Source of the DNA: JBOGGX01 sp050744245
GTDB lineage: Bacteria > Actinomycetota > Acidimicrobiia > Acidimicrobiales > JBOGGX01
Length of the DNA: 32,985 nucleotides
Direction: 5' to 3'
NCBI GenBank assembly: GCA_050744245.1
Contig: JBOGGX010000246.1
Coordinates: forward strand, 1 to 32,985
This document shows positions 14,081-21,812 of the stretch, one piece after another (positions within the stretch are counted from its first letter, which is position 1; the number at the start of each line of letters is the position of its first letter). Made by a program: the position numbers and the translations under genes. The notes below the pieces were generated by a model. The model saw only the letters and a program-made list of their open reading frames with translations, did not search any database and was not told the DNA's origin.

Positions 14081-15289
14081 TCTCCGGATGGAGCCCGGCG
14101 AGCATCAGCGACATGTAGCCGCCGTAGGACCGACCCATCACGCCGATCCGATCGACGTCGAGCCTCGGATCGGCGCGGAGGCGCTCAACCGCGGCGACAT
14201 GGTCGAGCCGGTCCTGCCCGCCCCAGTCGCGGTCGACGTGCTTGGTGTAGGCCAGGCCGTACCCGCTCGAGCCCCTGACATTGGGGACGAAGACCGCGAA
14301 CCCCCGCGGGGTGAGGAACTGGATCATCGGCATCGAGAACCAGGTGAAGTCGGGCCGCTCCTGGCTGTAGGGGCCGCCGTGGACGTAGTGCACCACCGGG
14401 CGGGGACCTTCGAACCCGAGGCCGTCGGCCGGCAGGTAGAGCCGGGCCGAGACCCGCAGCCCGTCGTGGCTTTCGAAGGACGCGTCCTCGCCCGCAGCCG
14501 GCAGAACGCGATCGAGCCCGATCACCAGGTTCCTGGTGACGAACCCGGCCGTACCGTCGGGTTCGACCATGGCGAGCTGCACCGGCGTGGTGGCCGACGA
14601 GAAGGCCACGGCGTGGCGTCGCGTGCTGCGCTCGAGCGACGCGTGCTGGCCACTCCGTCGGCGAGCGCCCCGCCGCCCCACAACACGGTGCCCAGGTCGA
14701 GCCGGCGCCGGTCGGCGTCGAACCGGCCGTCGTAGCCCCACGACACTCCGTCGACGTTGTAGGTGGCCACGATGCGGTCGTCCTCGACCCACCTGGCCGA
14801 GGTCAGCTCGCCTCGACCGGGATGGGTGGCGCCGGTGATCTCGACCGGCTCGACCTTCTCCGGGTGGGCCAGGTCGACCCGTCCGACCCCGCCCTGGTCG
14901 AGCTCGACCAGCGCGACCTGCTGGCCCGCGAACCGGGTCCCGAACATGGGCTCGGGATCGCCGCCGTCGATCAGCACAACGCACGGCTGGTAGTTCTCGT
15001 CGCCGGCCTGGTTGATCATCACGACCACGATGCCCTGCTCGGGCGGGGCGACGAACGCCTCGCCGCCCAGCAGCTCGGGCGTCATCAGGGCGACGTCGGG
15101 CGGCAGGAGCGGCTCGGGCACGCTCCCCTCGCGATCCATGACGTACAGGCTCAGTCGGCCCGAGAGGTCGGAGACGAAGAACAGGCGATCGCCGACCACG
15201 TGGGGCGACAGGTAGACGCGAGCCGACAAGAGGTGCTCGATCCGGTGGGCCAGACGGCGAGCGTAGGCGGCGGCGCCGGCCGGAGCCTA
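14081..15289 (-). pseudogene. S9-family prolyl oligopeptidase-like peptidase, frameshifted and truncated
   Basis: The beta-propeller part (YLSPHVVGDRLFFVSDLSGR, MTPELLGGEAFVAPP, WGYDGRFDADRRRLDLGTVL) is in one frame. Near 14640 the frame changes to the hydrolase part: VVHYVHGGPYSQERPDFTW, FVPNVRGSSGYGLAYTKHVD and the nucleophile motif GRSYGGYMSLMLAG. The sequence then breaks off at GLHPE, so the catalytic Asp and His are lost. At the 5' end a TAG precedes the frame (near 15290) and no ATG is seen; TTG 15229 is the only candidate. The intact family cleaves short peptides in the cytoplasm. It is not functional here. Confidence 0.75.
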
Positions 15290-15367
15290 CGGCGTTCGCC
15301 CGATGGCCCGGAGACGTGTGCCGTCGCGGGCAAGGCCCCGCTTCCGATCTTCGGGTCCCAATCGCGC

Positions 15368-16450
15368 CTATGGGCGCGACAACCACCCAACATTCGGGGC
15401 GGCGGCCGTGGTCTGGCGGACGAAGAGCTCGGTGGGCAGGGTGAGGTGCCGGACCCGAGGCCTCGCGCCGGTCCTGGCCTGTTGGATGGCGGTGGCGAGG
15501 GCTGTGGCCGCGAGGCGACCCTTGGCCGCGACGTCCTGTCGGACCGTCGTCAACGCGAGACGGGACCGCTGGGCCGCCGGGCCGTCGTCGAAGCCGACCA
15601 CGGAGAGCTCGTCGGGCACGACCAGTCCAAGCTCGTCTGCGGCGCGGATGACTCCGAGGGCGAGAACGTCGGCGAAGCACAGCACTGCGGTCGGCCGCTC
15701 GTCGAACGCGAGCAGCAGTCGTGCCGCCCGGACGCCGTCGTCCTCGCGATTGGAGGGGACCTGCACGACCCGCGGGTCGATGCCTGCAGCCTTCAGGGCG
15801 TCGAGCCAGCCGAGCATCCGTTGCTTCTGCGGATGGCCCCTGCTGGCCGACGCGAGATCGGTCACAACGGCCAGCGGCTCATCGAGGGTCACGGTCACGA
15901 TGCCGATCCGTTCGTGCCCCAGTTCGACCAGATGCTGCGCTGCGGCTCGGGCTCCGCTGCGATCGTCGACGTTGATGCTGGCGATGCCGGGCACCGGGTC
16001 CTGATCGACGAAGACCAACGGCAGCTTGCGCCGGATCAACCATTCGCGCGCCATGGACGCGGGCTGGCACGAGTACACCAGCGCTCCGTCGATCGCCACG
16101 TCGCGGGCGGGGATCACGTCGTCGTCCATGCCGTTCGAGGCGAGCAGGGTCAGGGCGAGCCCGGTGGGCGCCAACTCGTCGACGACGGCGCCGAGGAAGC
16201 CGGTGGCCACCTCGTCGGTGAACGCATACTGCAGCGAGTCGGTCAGCAGCACGCCGACGGCGCCGGTCGTGCCGCGGGCCAGCGCCCGGGCGGCCGGGTC
16301 GGGCCCGACATAGCCCAGCTCCTCGGCGGCGGCGAGGATTCGCTGGCGCAGCTCGCCCGAGAGCTGATCCGGGCGGGAAAAAGCATTCGAGACGGTCATC
16401 CGGCTCACGCCGAGCCGGTCGGCGATCGTCTGCAATGTCACCCTTGCCAT
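15368..16450 (-). CDS. LacI-family transcriptional regulator
   Basis: The product is 360 residues. The N-terminal LacI helix-turn-helix is VTLQTIADRLGVSRMTVSNA, with hinge helix PDPAARALARG. The periplasmic-binding-protein-like effector domain follows: VGVLLTDSLQYAFTDE, LPLVFVDQDPVPGIASINVD, HLVELGHERIGIVT, AVLCFADVLALGVIRAADEL and LSVVGFDDGPAAQ. All family landmarks are present in one frame. Such proteins usually repress sugar-use genes, but no sugar transport or catabolic gene is adjacent, so its target is unknown. ATG at 16450 starts the HTH directly. Confidence 0.9.
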   Translation of the reverse strand: MARVTLQTIADRLGVSRMTVSNAFSRPDQLSGELRQRILAAAEELGYVGPDPAARALARGTTGAVGVLLTDSLQYAFTDEVATGFLGAVVDELAPTGLALTLLASNGMDDDVIPARDVAIDGALVYSCQPASMAREWLIRRKLPLVFVDQDPVPGIASINVDDRSGARAAAQHLVELGHERIGIVTVTLDEPLAVVTDLASASRGHPQKQRMLGWLDALKAAGIDPRVVQVPSNREDDGVRAARLLLAFDERPTAVLCFADVLALGVIRAADELGLVVPDELSVVGFDDGPAAQRSRLALTTVRQDVAAKGRLAATALATAIQQARTGARPRVRHLTLPTELFVRQTTAAAPNVGWLSRP

Positions 16451-16925
16451 GTGGCCTTCCCCCGCCAGGTCCATGGCCAGGGTAGAGGTCAGCTCCCCGG
16501 CGCGCACCCGACCTGCGCCCTTCTCGGCGCCGAGACGGTGGGCAGCCTCCGTTGGCTACCGAAGCGCGCCCAGGGCGGGTAGCGCCGCCGTTCCCGGCCG
16601 GGCCTGACGGGCGCATTTGGTAGGGCGCTGCGAGCGACGCGATCGAGAGACCCTCTGATCGAGATGTCGGTCAACACGAAGATCGGGGACATGGTGGCGC
16701 TCCATCCACTCAGGTGACTGTACCGATACAGTACCGCGGATTCTGTATCGGTCAAGAGGGACGGGAGTGACATGTGGCATCCCTGCGGCGCCGTCGCTCG
16801 GTACGCGGTGGCTGGATGACCTATGTACACCCGATCGGTGCCACCTGACGCAAACCGGCCGGACGGATCGGCGCACCCTGCTCGCAGCGGGCGAAACCAC
16901 GCCTTGCACGGACACGGAGATCATC
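16451..16925. other. 475-base intergenic region with a promoter/operator-like palindrome
   Basis: No confident gene lies here. A minus-strand frame MSPIFVLTDISIRGSLDR (start 16692, stop 16489) sits downstream of the promoter-like site at 16718-16757 but resembles nothing I know. It may be the residue of a deleted gene or a non-coding leader. The plus strand leads to the small lipoprotein at 16926. Confidence 0.5.
16718..16757 (-). promoter_or_regulatory. Palindromic operator overlapping a minus-strand promoter
   Basis: ACCGATACAG (16722-16731) is repeated inverted as CTGTATCGGT (16743-16752), ten perfect pairs around an 11-base spacer. The left arm is itself part of CTGTA-CCGA-TACAG (16718-16731). 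On the minus strand TTGACC followed by about 16 bases and TACTGT makes a plausible -35/-10 pair inside the palindrome. This layout is typical of a TetR-type self-regulated promoter. No TetR gene is in the window. The only minus-strand frame it could serve is the doubtful one ending at 16489. Confidence 0.6.
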
Positions 16926-17204
16926 ATGAACCAAGCCAACCGACTATGGCGGAGGTCGCTGGCGTCGGCTGCGGTCGCGATGTTGCTGATCACCGCATGT
17001 GGTCAGGGCACCGGCCAGAACGTGCAGACCGAGCCGGCGAGTCGGACCCCGGCCGCCACCCCCGACGCGAACATGTCGGCGTACGCCACTGAGCGTCGGA
17101 GCGAGTCGCCGATGCCGGCCAACGGTTACCCCCACGGCTACGACTACGGCGTCGACGAGCCCGACCAGCCCATCCGACCGGCCAACGGGCCTCTCCCCCA
17201 CTGA
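16926..17204 (+). CDS. Small putative lipoprotein
   Basis: The 92-residue protein starts MNQANRLWRRSLASAAVAML followed by LITAC. The basic N-region, hydrophobic core and lipobox with Cys are those of a signal peptidase II substrate. The mature part is short, polar and rich in Pro/Asn/Tyr/Gly (NGYPHGYDYGVDEPDQP), with no recognised domain. It is likely membrane-anchored on the outer face. A strong hairpin follows the stop. Confidence 0.65.
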   Translation: MNQANRLWRRSLASAAVAMLLITACGQGTGQNVQTEPASRTPAATPDANMSAYATERRSESPMPANGYPHGYDYGVDEPDQPIRPANGPLPH

Positions 17205-17212
17205 CCGTCAGC

Positions 17213-17253
17213 GAAGCCCCGAACCACGCCACGTTGGTTCGGTCCGGGGCTTC
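17213..17253 (+). terminator. Terminator-like hairpin after the small lipoprotein
   Basis: GAAGCCCCG (17213-17221) pairs with CGGGGCTTC (17245-17253), and the stem extends inward through AACCA/TGGTT with a small bulge. There is no clear T-run, as is usual in high-GC actinobacteria. It lies nine bases after the lipoprotein stop. Confidence 0.65.
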
Positions 17254-17371
17254 CGGACGGCGGCCCCCGCGATCACCCGGGTGCGGTCCTCCCGCGAACA
17301 GACTTGAAGGTTGACCCGGTTCCTCCTAGCCACCGTTGCGGGGGCACGGCATGGAAGGAGGAGACCGTGCG

Positions 17372-17482
17372 ATGTTGCGAAGCATCCGTGTACCGCTCAT
17401 CCCGTTGGCGGCGATCCTGATCGTCATCGGCTCGGGGTGCGAGTCTTTATTTGTCTTGACTTATATAAGTGAGATCGAATAG
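17372..17482 (+). CDS. Very short lipoprotein-signal ORF, probably truncated
   Basis: ATG 17372 follows a strong AAGGAGGAG site and encodes MLRSIRVPLIPLAAILIVIG, then SGC, a perfect-looking lipoprotein signal. Only 13 residues follow before TAG (17480-17482). The region after the Cys codon drops sharply in GC and is the promoter/operator of the ArsR gene. The rest of a lipoprotein gene was probably replaced when the ArsR cassette arrived. A genuine 36-residue lipopeptide cannot be excluded. Confidence 0.45.
   Translation: MLRSIRVPLIPLAAILIVIGSGCESLFVLTYISEIE
17455..17470 (+). promoter_or_regulatory. ArsR promoter with ACTTATATAAGT palindrome
   Basis: ACTTATATAAGT (17459-17470) is a perfect 12-base palindrome immediately upstream of the ArsR-family gene. 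It is strikingly AT-rich in this GC-rich window. TTGACT at 17455-17460 abuts it and TATAAG lies within it. Such a site is the classical operator form for ArsR/SdpR-type dimers, so autoregulation is likely. Confidence 0.65.
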
Positions 17483-17492
17483 TCTGAACCTC

Positions 17493-17849
17493 GTGGAGGC
17501 GTTCGATGTCCTGGCCGACCCGGTGCGCCGTCGCATCCTCGACCTCATCGCCGATCGCGCCGAGGCCGGGGGTGGGCCGCTCTCGGCCGGGGAGATCGCC
17601 GCCACCGTGCGCGTCGAGACCGGGCTCAGCCAGCCCGCCGTGTCCCAGCACCTCAAGGTGCTGCGAGAGTGCGGCTTCGCCGACGTGACCGCAGCCGGCA
17701 CCCGTCGGCTGTATGGGTTGCGCGAGGACGGGTTCCGCCAGGTGGCTCACTGGCTGGGGCGCTACCGCGCCTTCTGGGAGCAACGGCTCGACGCCCTGGA
17801 CACCGAGCTGCGCCGTGGGCGCAGCACGACAAGGAGGAGATCGCCATGA
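17493..17849 (+). CDS. ArsR-family winged-helix regulator
   Basis: The product is about 118 residues. VEAFDVLADPVRRRILDLIA, LSAGEIAATV, LSQPAVSQHLKVLRECGFAD and RRLYGLREDGF form the standard ArsR winged helix with recognition helix SQPAVSQHLKVL. No metal-binding Cys cluster is visible, as in the SdpR/YczG-like branch. GTG 17493 places the family start correctly; an earlier in-frame GTG at 17469 overlaps the operator. Its stop overlaps the start of the SRPBCC gene (ATGA), a very common ArsR-SRPBCC pairing, so the two are co-expressed and probably self-controlled through the palindrome just upstream. Confidence 0.85.
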   Translation: MEAFDVLADPVRRRILDLIADRAEAGGGPLSAGEIAATVRVETGLSQPAVSQHLKVLRECGFADVTAAGTRRLYGLREDGFRQVAHWLGRYRAFWEQRLDALDTELRRGRSTTRRRSP

Positions 17850-18388
17850 CCATCGTCGACTTCGAGACCGTTGCCGGTCTCACCGGCCGCCAGGCGCAGC
17901 GCACCGGCGACACCTACACCATCACGTTGACCCGCGACTACGACTTCGCCATCGACGACGTCTGGTCGGCATGGACCGACCCGGACCGTCTCTCACGCTG
18001 GCTCGGCGTACCGAGCGGTGAGCTCACCGTCGGCAGCCACGTCGACCTCGTGATGTCCCCGCCGGACGATGACGTCGCGGGTCTGACCATCACCGCCTGC
18101 GATGCACCGCGTGCGCTGGAGGTGCGGTGGACCGGATGGGACGAGCCGCCGTCGACGGTGCGGCTCGAGCTCGCCCCGCTCGGCGACCACCACACCCGGG
18201 TGGTGCTGAGCCACTCGGAGCTCGGGCACGCGGGCGCCGTCGCCTATGGCGCCGGGTGGGAGGAATTCCTCCAGCTCTGCTCCGTCCACCTCCGCGGCAC
18301 CGGGACCCGGGACGAGGCCGGGTACGACCGCGCCGCGCTGGAGGCGATGTTGCACGTTCCCTGGGAAGAGGTGCTTGGACCGCAGTGA
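17846..18388 (+). CDS. SRPBCC/AHSA1-domain protein
   Basis: The 180-residue product is preceded by AAGGAGGAG inside the ArsR gene. YTITLTRDYDFAIDDVWSAW, TDPDRLSRWLG, ALEVRWTGWDEPPSTVRLEL, TRVVLSHSELGHAGAVAYGAGWEEFL give the helix-grip fold of Hsp90-activator (AHSA1)-like START-superfamily proteins. These bind small hydrophobic ligands. Paired with ArsR regulators they probably act with the regulator in sensing or detoxifying a ligand, but no ligand is known. Confidence 0.85.
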   Translation: MTIVDFETVAGLTGRQAQRTGDTYTITLTRDYDFAIDDVWSAWTDPDRLSRWLGVPSGELTVGSHVDLVMSPPDDDVAGLTITACDAPRALEVRWTGWDEPPSTVRLELAPLGDHHTRVVLSHSELGHAGAVAYGAGWEEFLQLCSVHLRGTGTRDEAGYDRAALEAMLHVPWEEVLGPQ

Positions 18389-18462
18389 GCCGACGGCTCG
18401 CCTGGTCTTCGGCGATGCCGCGCTCGACGCATCGGTGCGTCGGGTGGTGCGATGATCATGCC

Positions 18463-19044
18463 GTGGACGGTGTGCACGACCTCGGCGGCATGCACGGCTT
18501 TGGTCCGGTGCCCATCGAAGCCGACGAGCCGCTGTTCCACGAGCCCTGGGAGGGGCGGGTGTGGCGGATGCTCGCGACCGTCATGGGCCAGACGACGATC
18601 GATCGGTTCCGGTACACCATCGAACAGATGCCGCCCGCCGACTACCTGGCCTCGAGCTACTACGAGCGGTGGCTATGGGCGATCGAGCACCTGGCGGCCG
18701 AGCAGGGCCTCCTCGACGCCGACGATCGGCCTCCGGCCGTGGCCCGCCCGTCGCCGGCCACACCGACGTGGCCGGGGCGGTTCCGGGCGGGTGACCGGGT
18801 CCGGGTGCGAAACCCGGTGACGAGCGGCCACACCCGGGTCCCCCGCTACCTGCGCCGCCATTTCGGTCGGATCGAGCGGGTCGCCTTCGCCTGGCCCAAC
18901 CCGGGCGAGTCGGCCGCGACCGGCACCTACGGCGGGCCCGAGCTGGTGTACACCGTCGCCTTCGCCGCGGCCGACCTGTTCGACTCCGCCGCCGACCACA
19001 CCATCACCGCCGACCTCGGTGAGAGCGATGTGGAGGAGCCGTGA
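18463..19044 (+). CDS. nthB: Nitrile hydratase beta subunit
   Basis: The start VDGVHDLGGMHGFGPVPIEA is diagnostic of the beta subunit. It continues with EPLFHEPWEGRVWRM, MPPADYLASSYYERWLWAIE and, in the C-terminal SH3-like barrel, FRAGDRVRVRNPVTSGHTRVPRY, then GIV-like FGRIERVAFAWPNP and YTVAFAAADLF. The enzyme hydrates nitriles to amides in the cytoplasm. GTG at 18463 is the natural start. At 193 residues it is somewhat shorter than typical (about 220-230), mostly in the middle loop. It overlaps the alpha gene (GTGA), in the beta-alpha order common for cobalt-type enzymes. Confidence 0.88.
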   Translation: MDGVHDLGGMHGFGPVPIEADEPLFHEPWEGRVWRMLATVMGQTTIDRFRYTIEQMPPADYLASSYYERWLWAIEHLAAEQGLLDADDRPPAVARPSPATPTWPGRFRAGDRVRVRNPVTSGHTRVPRYLRRHFGRIERVAFAWPNPGESAATGTYGGPELVYTVAFAAADLFDSAADHTITADLGESDVEEP

Positions 19045-19670
19045 GTGATGCAGCGGGGCGAGCGATGCCTGGGCCGTCGTCCGATCGGGCACCCATGGAC
19101 GAACTGACACCGGCGCAGCGGACGGAGATCCTCGAGCGCCACCTGCACGATCACGGCCACGTCGACCCCGACGACGTCGACGCCGCCGTTGCGGAGTCTG
19201 CGACCGGCGACGCCCCGAGCCCGGCTCTCGGCGCCCGTGTCGTCGCCCGGGCCTGGGTCGACGGCGACTTCCGGGACCGGCTGCTCGCCGACCCCGTCAC
19301 CACCCTCGCCGAGTACCAGCAACAGACCGTGCCGATCGCGGTGCTCGAGGACACGTCATCGCGGCACCACGTGATCGTGTGCACCTTGTGCTCCTGCTAC
19401 CCGAGTGGGCTACTCGGCAATCCGCCGGCGTGGTACAAGAGCTTCGAGTACCGCAGCCGCGTCGTGCGCGAGCCCCGGGCGGTGCTGGCCGAGTTCGGCA
19501 TGGAGATCGATCCCGACGTCGAATTGCGGGTCCACGACTCGACCGCCGAGCAGCGCTACCTCGTCCTGCCCCTGCGGCCGGCCGGTACCGGGGGCTGGAC
19601 CGAGGCGCGGTTGGCTGCCCTGGTCACACGCAACGCGATGATCGGCACCGGGCGCCCGCGGTTGCCCTGA
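19041..19670 (+). CDS. nthA: Nitrile hydratase alpha subunit, cobalt type
   Basis: The 209-residue product carries the metal-binding claw VCTLCSCYPSGLLGNPPAWY. Thr after the first Cys (CTLCSC) is the signature of the non-corrin cobalt enzyme, whereas the iron type has CSLCSC. The three Cys and the Ser between them bind the metal, with two Cys oxidised in the mature enzyme. The rest follows the family (VVARAWVDGDFRDRLLADP, YKSFEYRSRVVREPRAVL, ELRVHDSTAEQRYLVLPLRP). GTG 19041 overlaps the beta stop. An internal ATG (19095; MDELTPAQR) is an alternative start. The usual activator gene does not follow. Confidence 0.9.
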   Translation: MSDAAGRAMPGPSSDRAPMDELTPAQRTEILERHLHDHGHVDPDDVDAAVAESATGDAPSPALGARVVARAWVDGDFRDRLLADPVTTLAEYQQQTVPIAVLEDTSSRHHVIVCTLCSCYPSGLLGNPPAWYKSFEYRSRVVREPRAVLAEFGMEIDPDVELRVHDSTAEQRYLVLPLRPAGTGGWTEARLAALVTRNAMIGTGRPRLP

Positions 19671-19829
19671 CCTTCGGTGCGCCGCCGGCGGCGCGCCCGG
19701 TCCTCAACAAGCTCTCCGCCACTGATCCTCGGCCACGAGGCCGGCCGGGGGCATGACGACGCCGTCGCCAACAACTCCTCGGGCGTCGGACGACGTACCG
19801 CGCACGCCTGACTCGCCCGGGCAGTCGTC

Positions 19830-20360
19830 ACGTCCGAGGGGACCGCTCCTCCCTTCGGGCCGGCGGGCCCCGCCTACCAGCTGACTCGGGCGGGCGAGCA
19901 GCTTGGCGAATCCGTCAAGTCCCTGGGCGACTGGGCGGCCACATGGGTGTTGGAGGATCCCTCCCAAGCCGAGCTCGACCCTGATCTCCTCGTGCTGTGG
20001 ATCAGCCGCCACGCCGACGTCGGCGCCCTCCCCATCCCGCGGGTCGTCGTCGCCTTCGACCTTCGCGGCCCCCGTTCGGCTCGAGCCTGGCTCGTCCTGG
20101 AACGGCGCATCGGGGTCTCGATCTGCTACGAGGATCCGCTCCTCGACCCGCGGGACTACGTCTACGTGCAGGCCGAGACCGAGGCGCTGTACCGCGTCTA
20201 CATGGGACGCCTGTCGCTGACGGACGCACTCGATGACGGGTCCGTGATCCTCTCGGGCCTGGCCAGCCTGGTGCGGCACTTCTCCCGCTGGTTCACGTGG
20301 AGCAACTTCGCTCCCATCGTCCGCCGGGCCGCGTCCGAACGACAGGCCAGGACGGCCTGA
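19830..20360 (+). pseudogene. HxlR-like regulator remnant with SCP2-like C-terminal domain
   Basis: The frame reads AYQLTRAGEQLGESVKSLGD then WAATWVLEDPSQAELDPDLL, the end of an HxlR-type winged helix. It continues into an SCP2-like sterol-binding domain: VVVAFDLRGPRSARAWLVLE, VYVQAETEALYRVYMGRLSL, FSRWFTWSNFAPIVRR. The DNA-recognition part of the winged helix is missing. Upstream of about 19870 the frame is unlike the family and has no good start. A product from the internal TTG/GTG near 19944 would be a lone SCP2-like domain of about 138 residues. Confidence 0.6.
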
Positions 20361-20370
20361 CCCGCTGGCG

Positions 20371-21290
20371 TCAGTCGACGTGCAGCACGGCCTTGCCGCC
20401 GATCCGGCGGTGCAGGAGAGCGTCCAACGCGGCTCCGGGCTCGCGCCAGGAGCCCTCGAACTCGACTTGGCCATTGAGCCGTCCGTCGGTCCGAAGCGAG
20501 CAGAGGCGGGCGAGATCGCGGGTTCCGCTCGCGTGCCACGTGAGCTCGTCGAAGAGGTTCAGGGTGTAGATCGTCGCGCCGACCGCCCGGTCGAACCGCG
20601 CCGCCCGGAACGTGACGGATTCGTCGGGGCTCTGGGTCGCAATGTTGACGACGACACCGCGAGGAGCGACGTGCTCGATCGCGCATCCGAACGTCGCCCC
20701 ACCCACGCCGTCGATGATCAGGTCGAACTCCCCTTCGAGCTGCTCGACCACGTCGCCGGCGCCGAGGCGGCGCATGAGGGCGTCGGATGCGGTGGCATCG
20801 CGCACGAGCGCGGTCACGCGGGCGCCACCTGCCCGGGCGAGCTGGACCGCGATCCGTCCGACGCCGCCCGTCGCGCCCGTGATCAGCACCCGCTTGGCGA
20901 GCCCGAGGCCACCGACCTCCAAGGAGCGGAGCGGGTCATGCCGGCAGTGGGCAGGGTGGCGGCCTGCGCATCGGACACCTCGTCAGGAATCGGCGCCAAC
21001 CTGACGGTGGGGATGGCGGCGAGCTGGGCCCAGGCCCCGACGTTGACCAGGCCGACGACCCGGGTGCCCGCGGCCGGTCCGCTGCCGTCGGCGGCGGCCC
21101 GTTCGACGACGCCGGCGGCATCCCAGCCGGTGATCGACCCCTCGGGCAGCTGAGGCAGGCGCGTGACCTCGCCGCGGTTGAGCGAGAACGCGCGGACCCG
21201 GACCAGCGCCTCGTCGGGAAGCGGCGCGGGGTCGGTGACCGCCCTCAGTGCGACGTGCGGGGCGGCGGAGGTCGTCGTCAGGGCGAGCAC
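20371..21290 (-). pseudogene. Zinc-type alcohol dehydrogenase/quinone oxidoreductase, one frameshift
   Basis: The N-terminal GroES-like half (LPDEALVRVRAFSLNRGEVT, GWDAAGVVERAAADGSGP, RVVGLVNVGAWAQLAAIP, AATLPTAGMT) is in one frame. The Rossmann half (RVLITGATGGVGRIAVQLAR, FDLIIDGVGGATFGCAI, RIGGKAVLHVD) is in another, with the change near 20935. Adding one G restores AGMTALRSLEVGG, the normal family sequence. It lacks structural-zinc Cys residues, like NADPH quinone reductases. Either a recent pseudogene or a single-base error. Confidence 0.8.
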
Positions 21291-21326
21291 TGACCCACCC
21301 TAGGATCGAGCTCGTGCCTCCGAGCC

Positions 21327-21752
21327 TCAGGAGGGGAAGTAAGACCGTTCCGGCGTGATGCGGAGCGCGACTCGGAAGGCCTCGTCATACGACGCCGGGT
21401 CGTGGCCGATCTTGCCGAGCCGATCGGCGTACTTGTCGAGATAGCCCGGGCACGCTGACGGTGGGAGGGGTTCGGCAATGCGATGGGCGCGGCCGACGAT
21501 CACGACGACGTCCCGCCCGTAGGCGTCGCTGTTGAAGTGCAAGGTCACACGTTCGTTGCTGTCGATGTGGCGGAGCTTGGCCGTGTCGGGCTTGGAGTAC
21601 ACGACGAACGCTTCACCATCCCAGACGAACCAGACCGGGCGGGGCGCGGGTCGGCCGGACGGGGAAACGGTCGTGAGCCAGACGATCCGCTCGTGGTCGA
21701 TCCGTCGCCGGATCCGCTCGGTCATCCGGAAGGACACCGCCGTAGACTGCAC
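21327..21752 (-). CDS. PPOX-class, probably F420-dependent, oxidoreductase
   Basis: The product is about 141 residues with a split-barrel flavin/F420-binding fold. ERIVWLTTVSPSGRPAPRPV, WFVWDGEAFVVYSKPDTAKL, RHIDSNERVTLHFNSDAYGR and DVVVIVGRAHRI match the TIGR03618/TIGR03667-type F420-dependent PPOX family common in actinobacteria. The in-frame GTG at 21752 or ATG at 21725 may be the start. The substrate is unknown. Confidence 0.8.
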   Translation of the reverse strand: MQSTAVSFRMTERIRRRIDHERIVWLTTVSPSGRPAPRPVWFVWDGEAFVVYSKPDTAKLRHIDSNERVTLHFNSDAYGRDVVVIVGRAHRIAEPLPPSACPGYLDKYADRLGKIGHDPASYDEAFRVALRITPERSYFPS

Positions 21753-21812
21753 GCCGATCGAGAGCCCCGCAACGACCCGACCGCCCTTCTCCTCGGGTGC
21801 ACCAAGCGGCGA

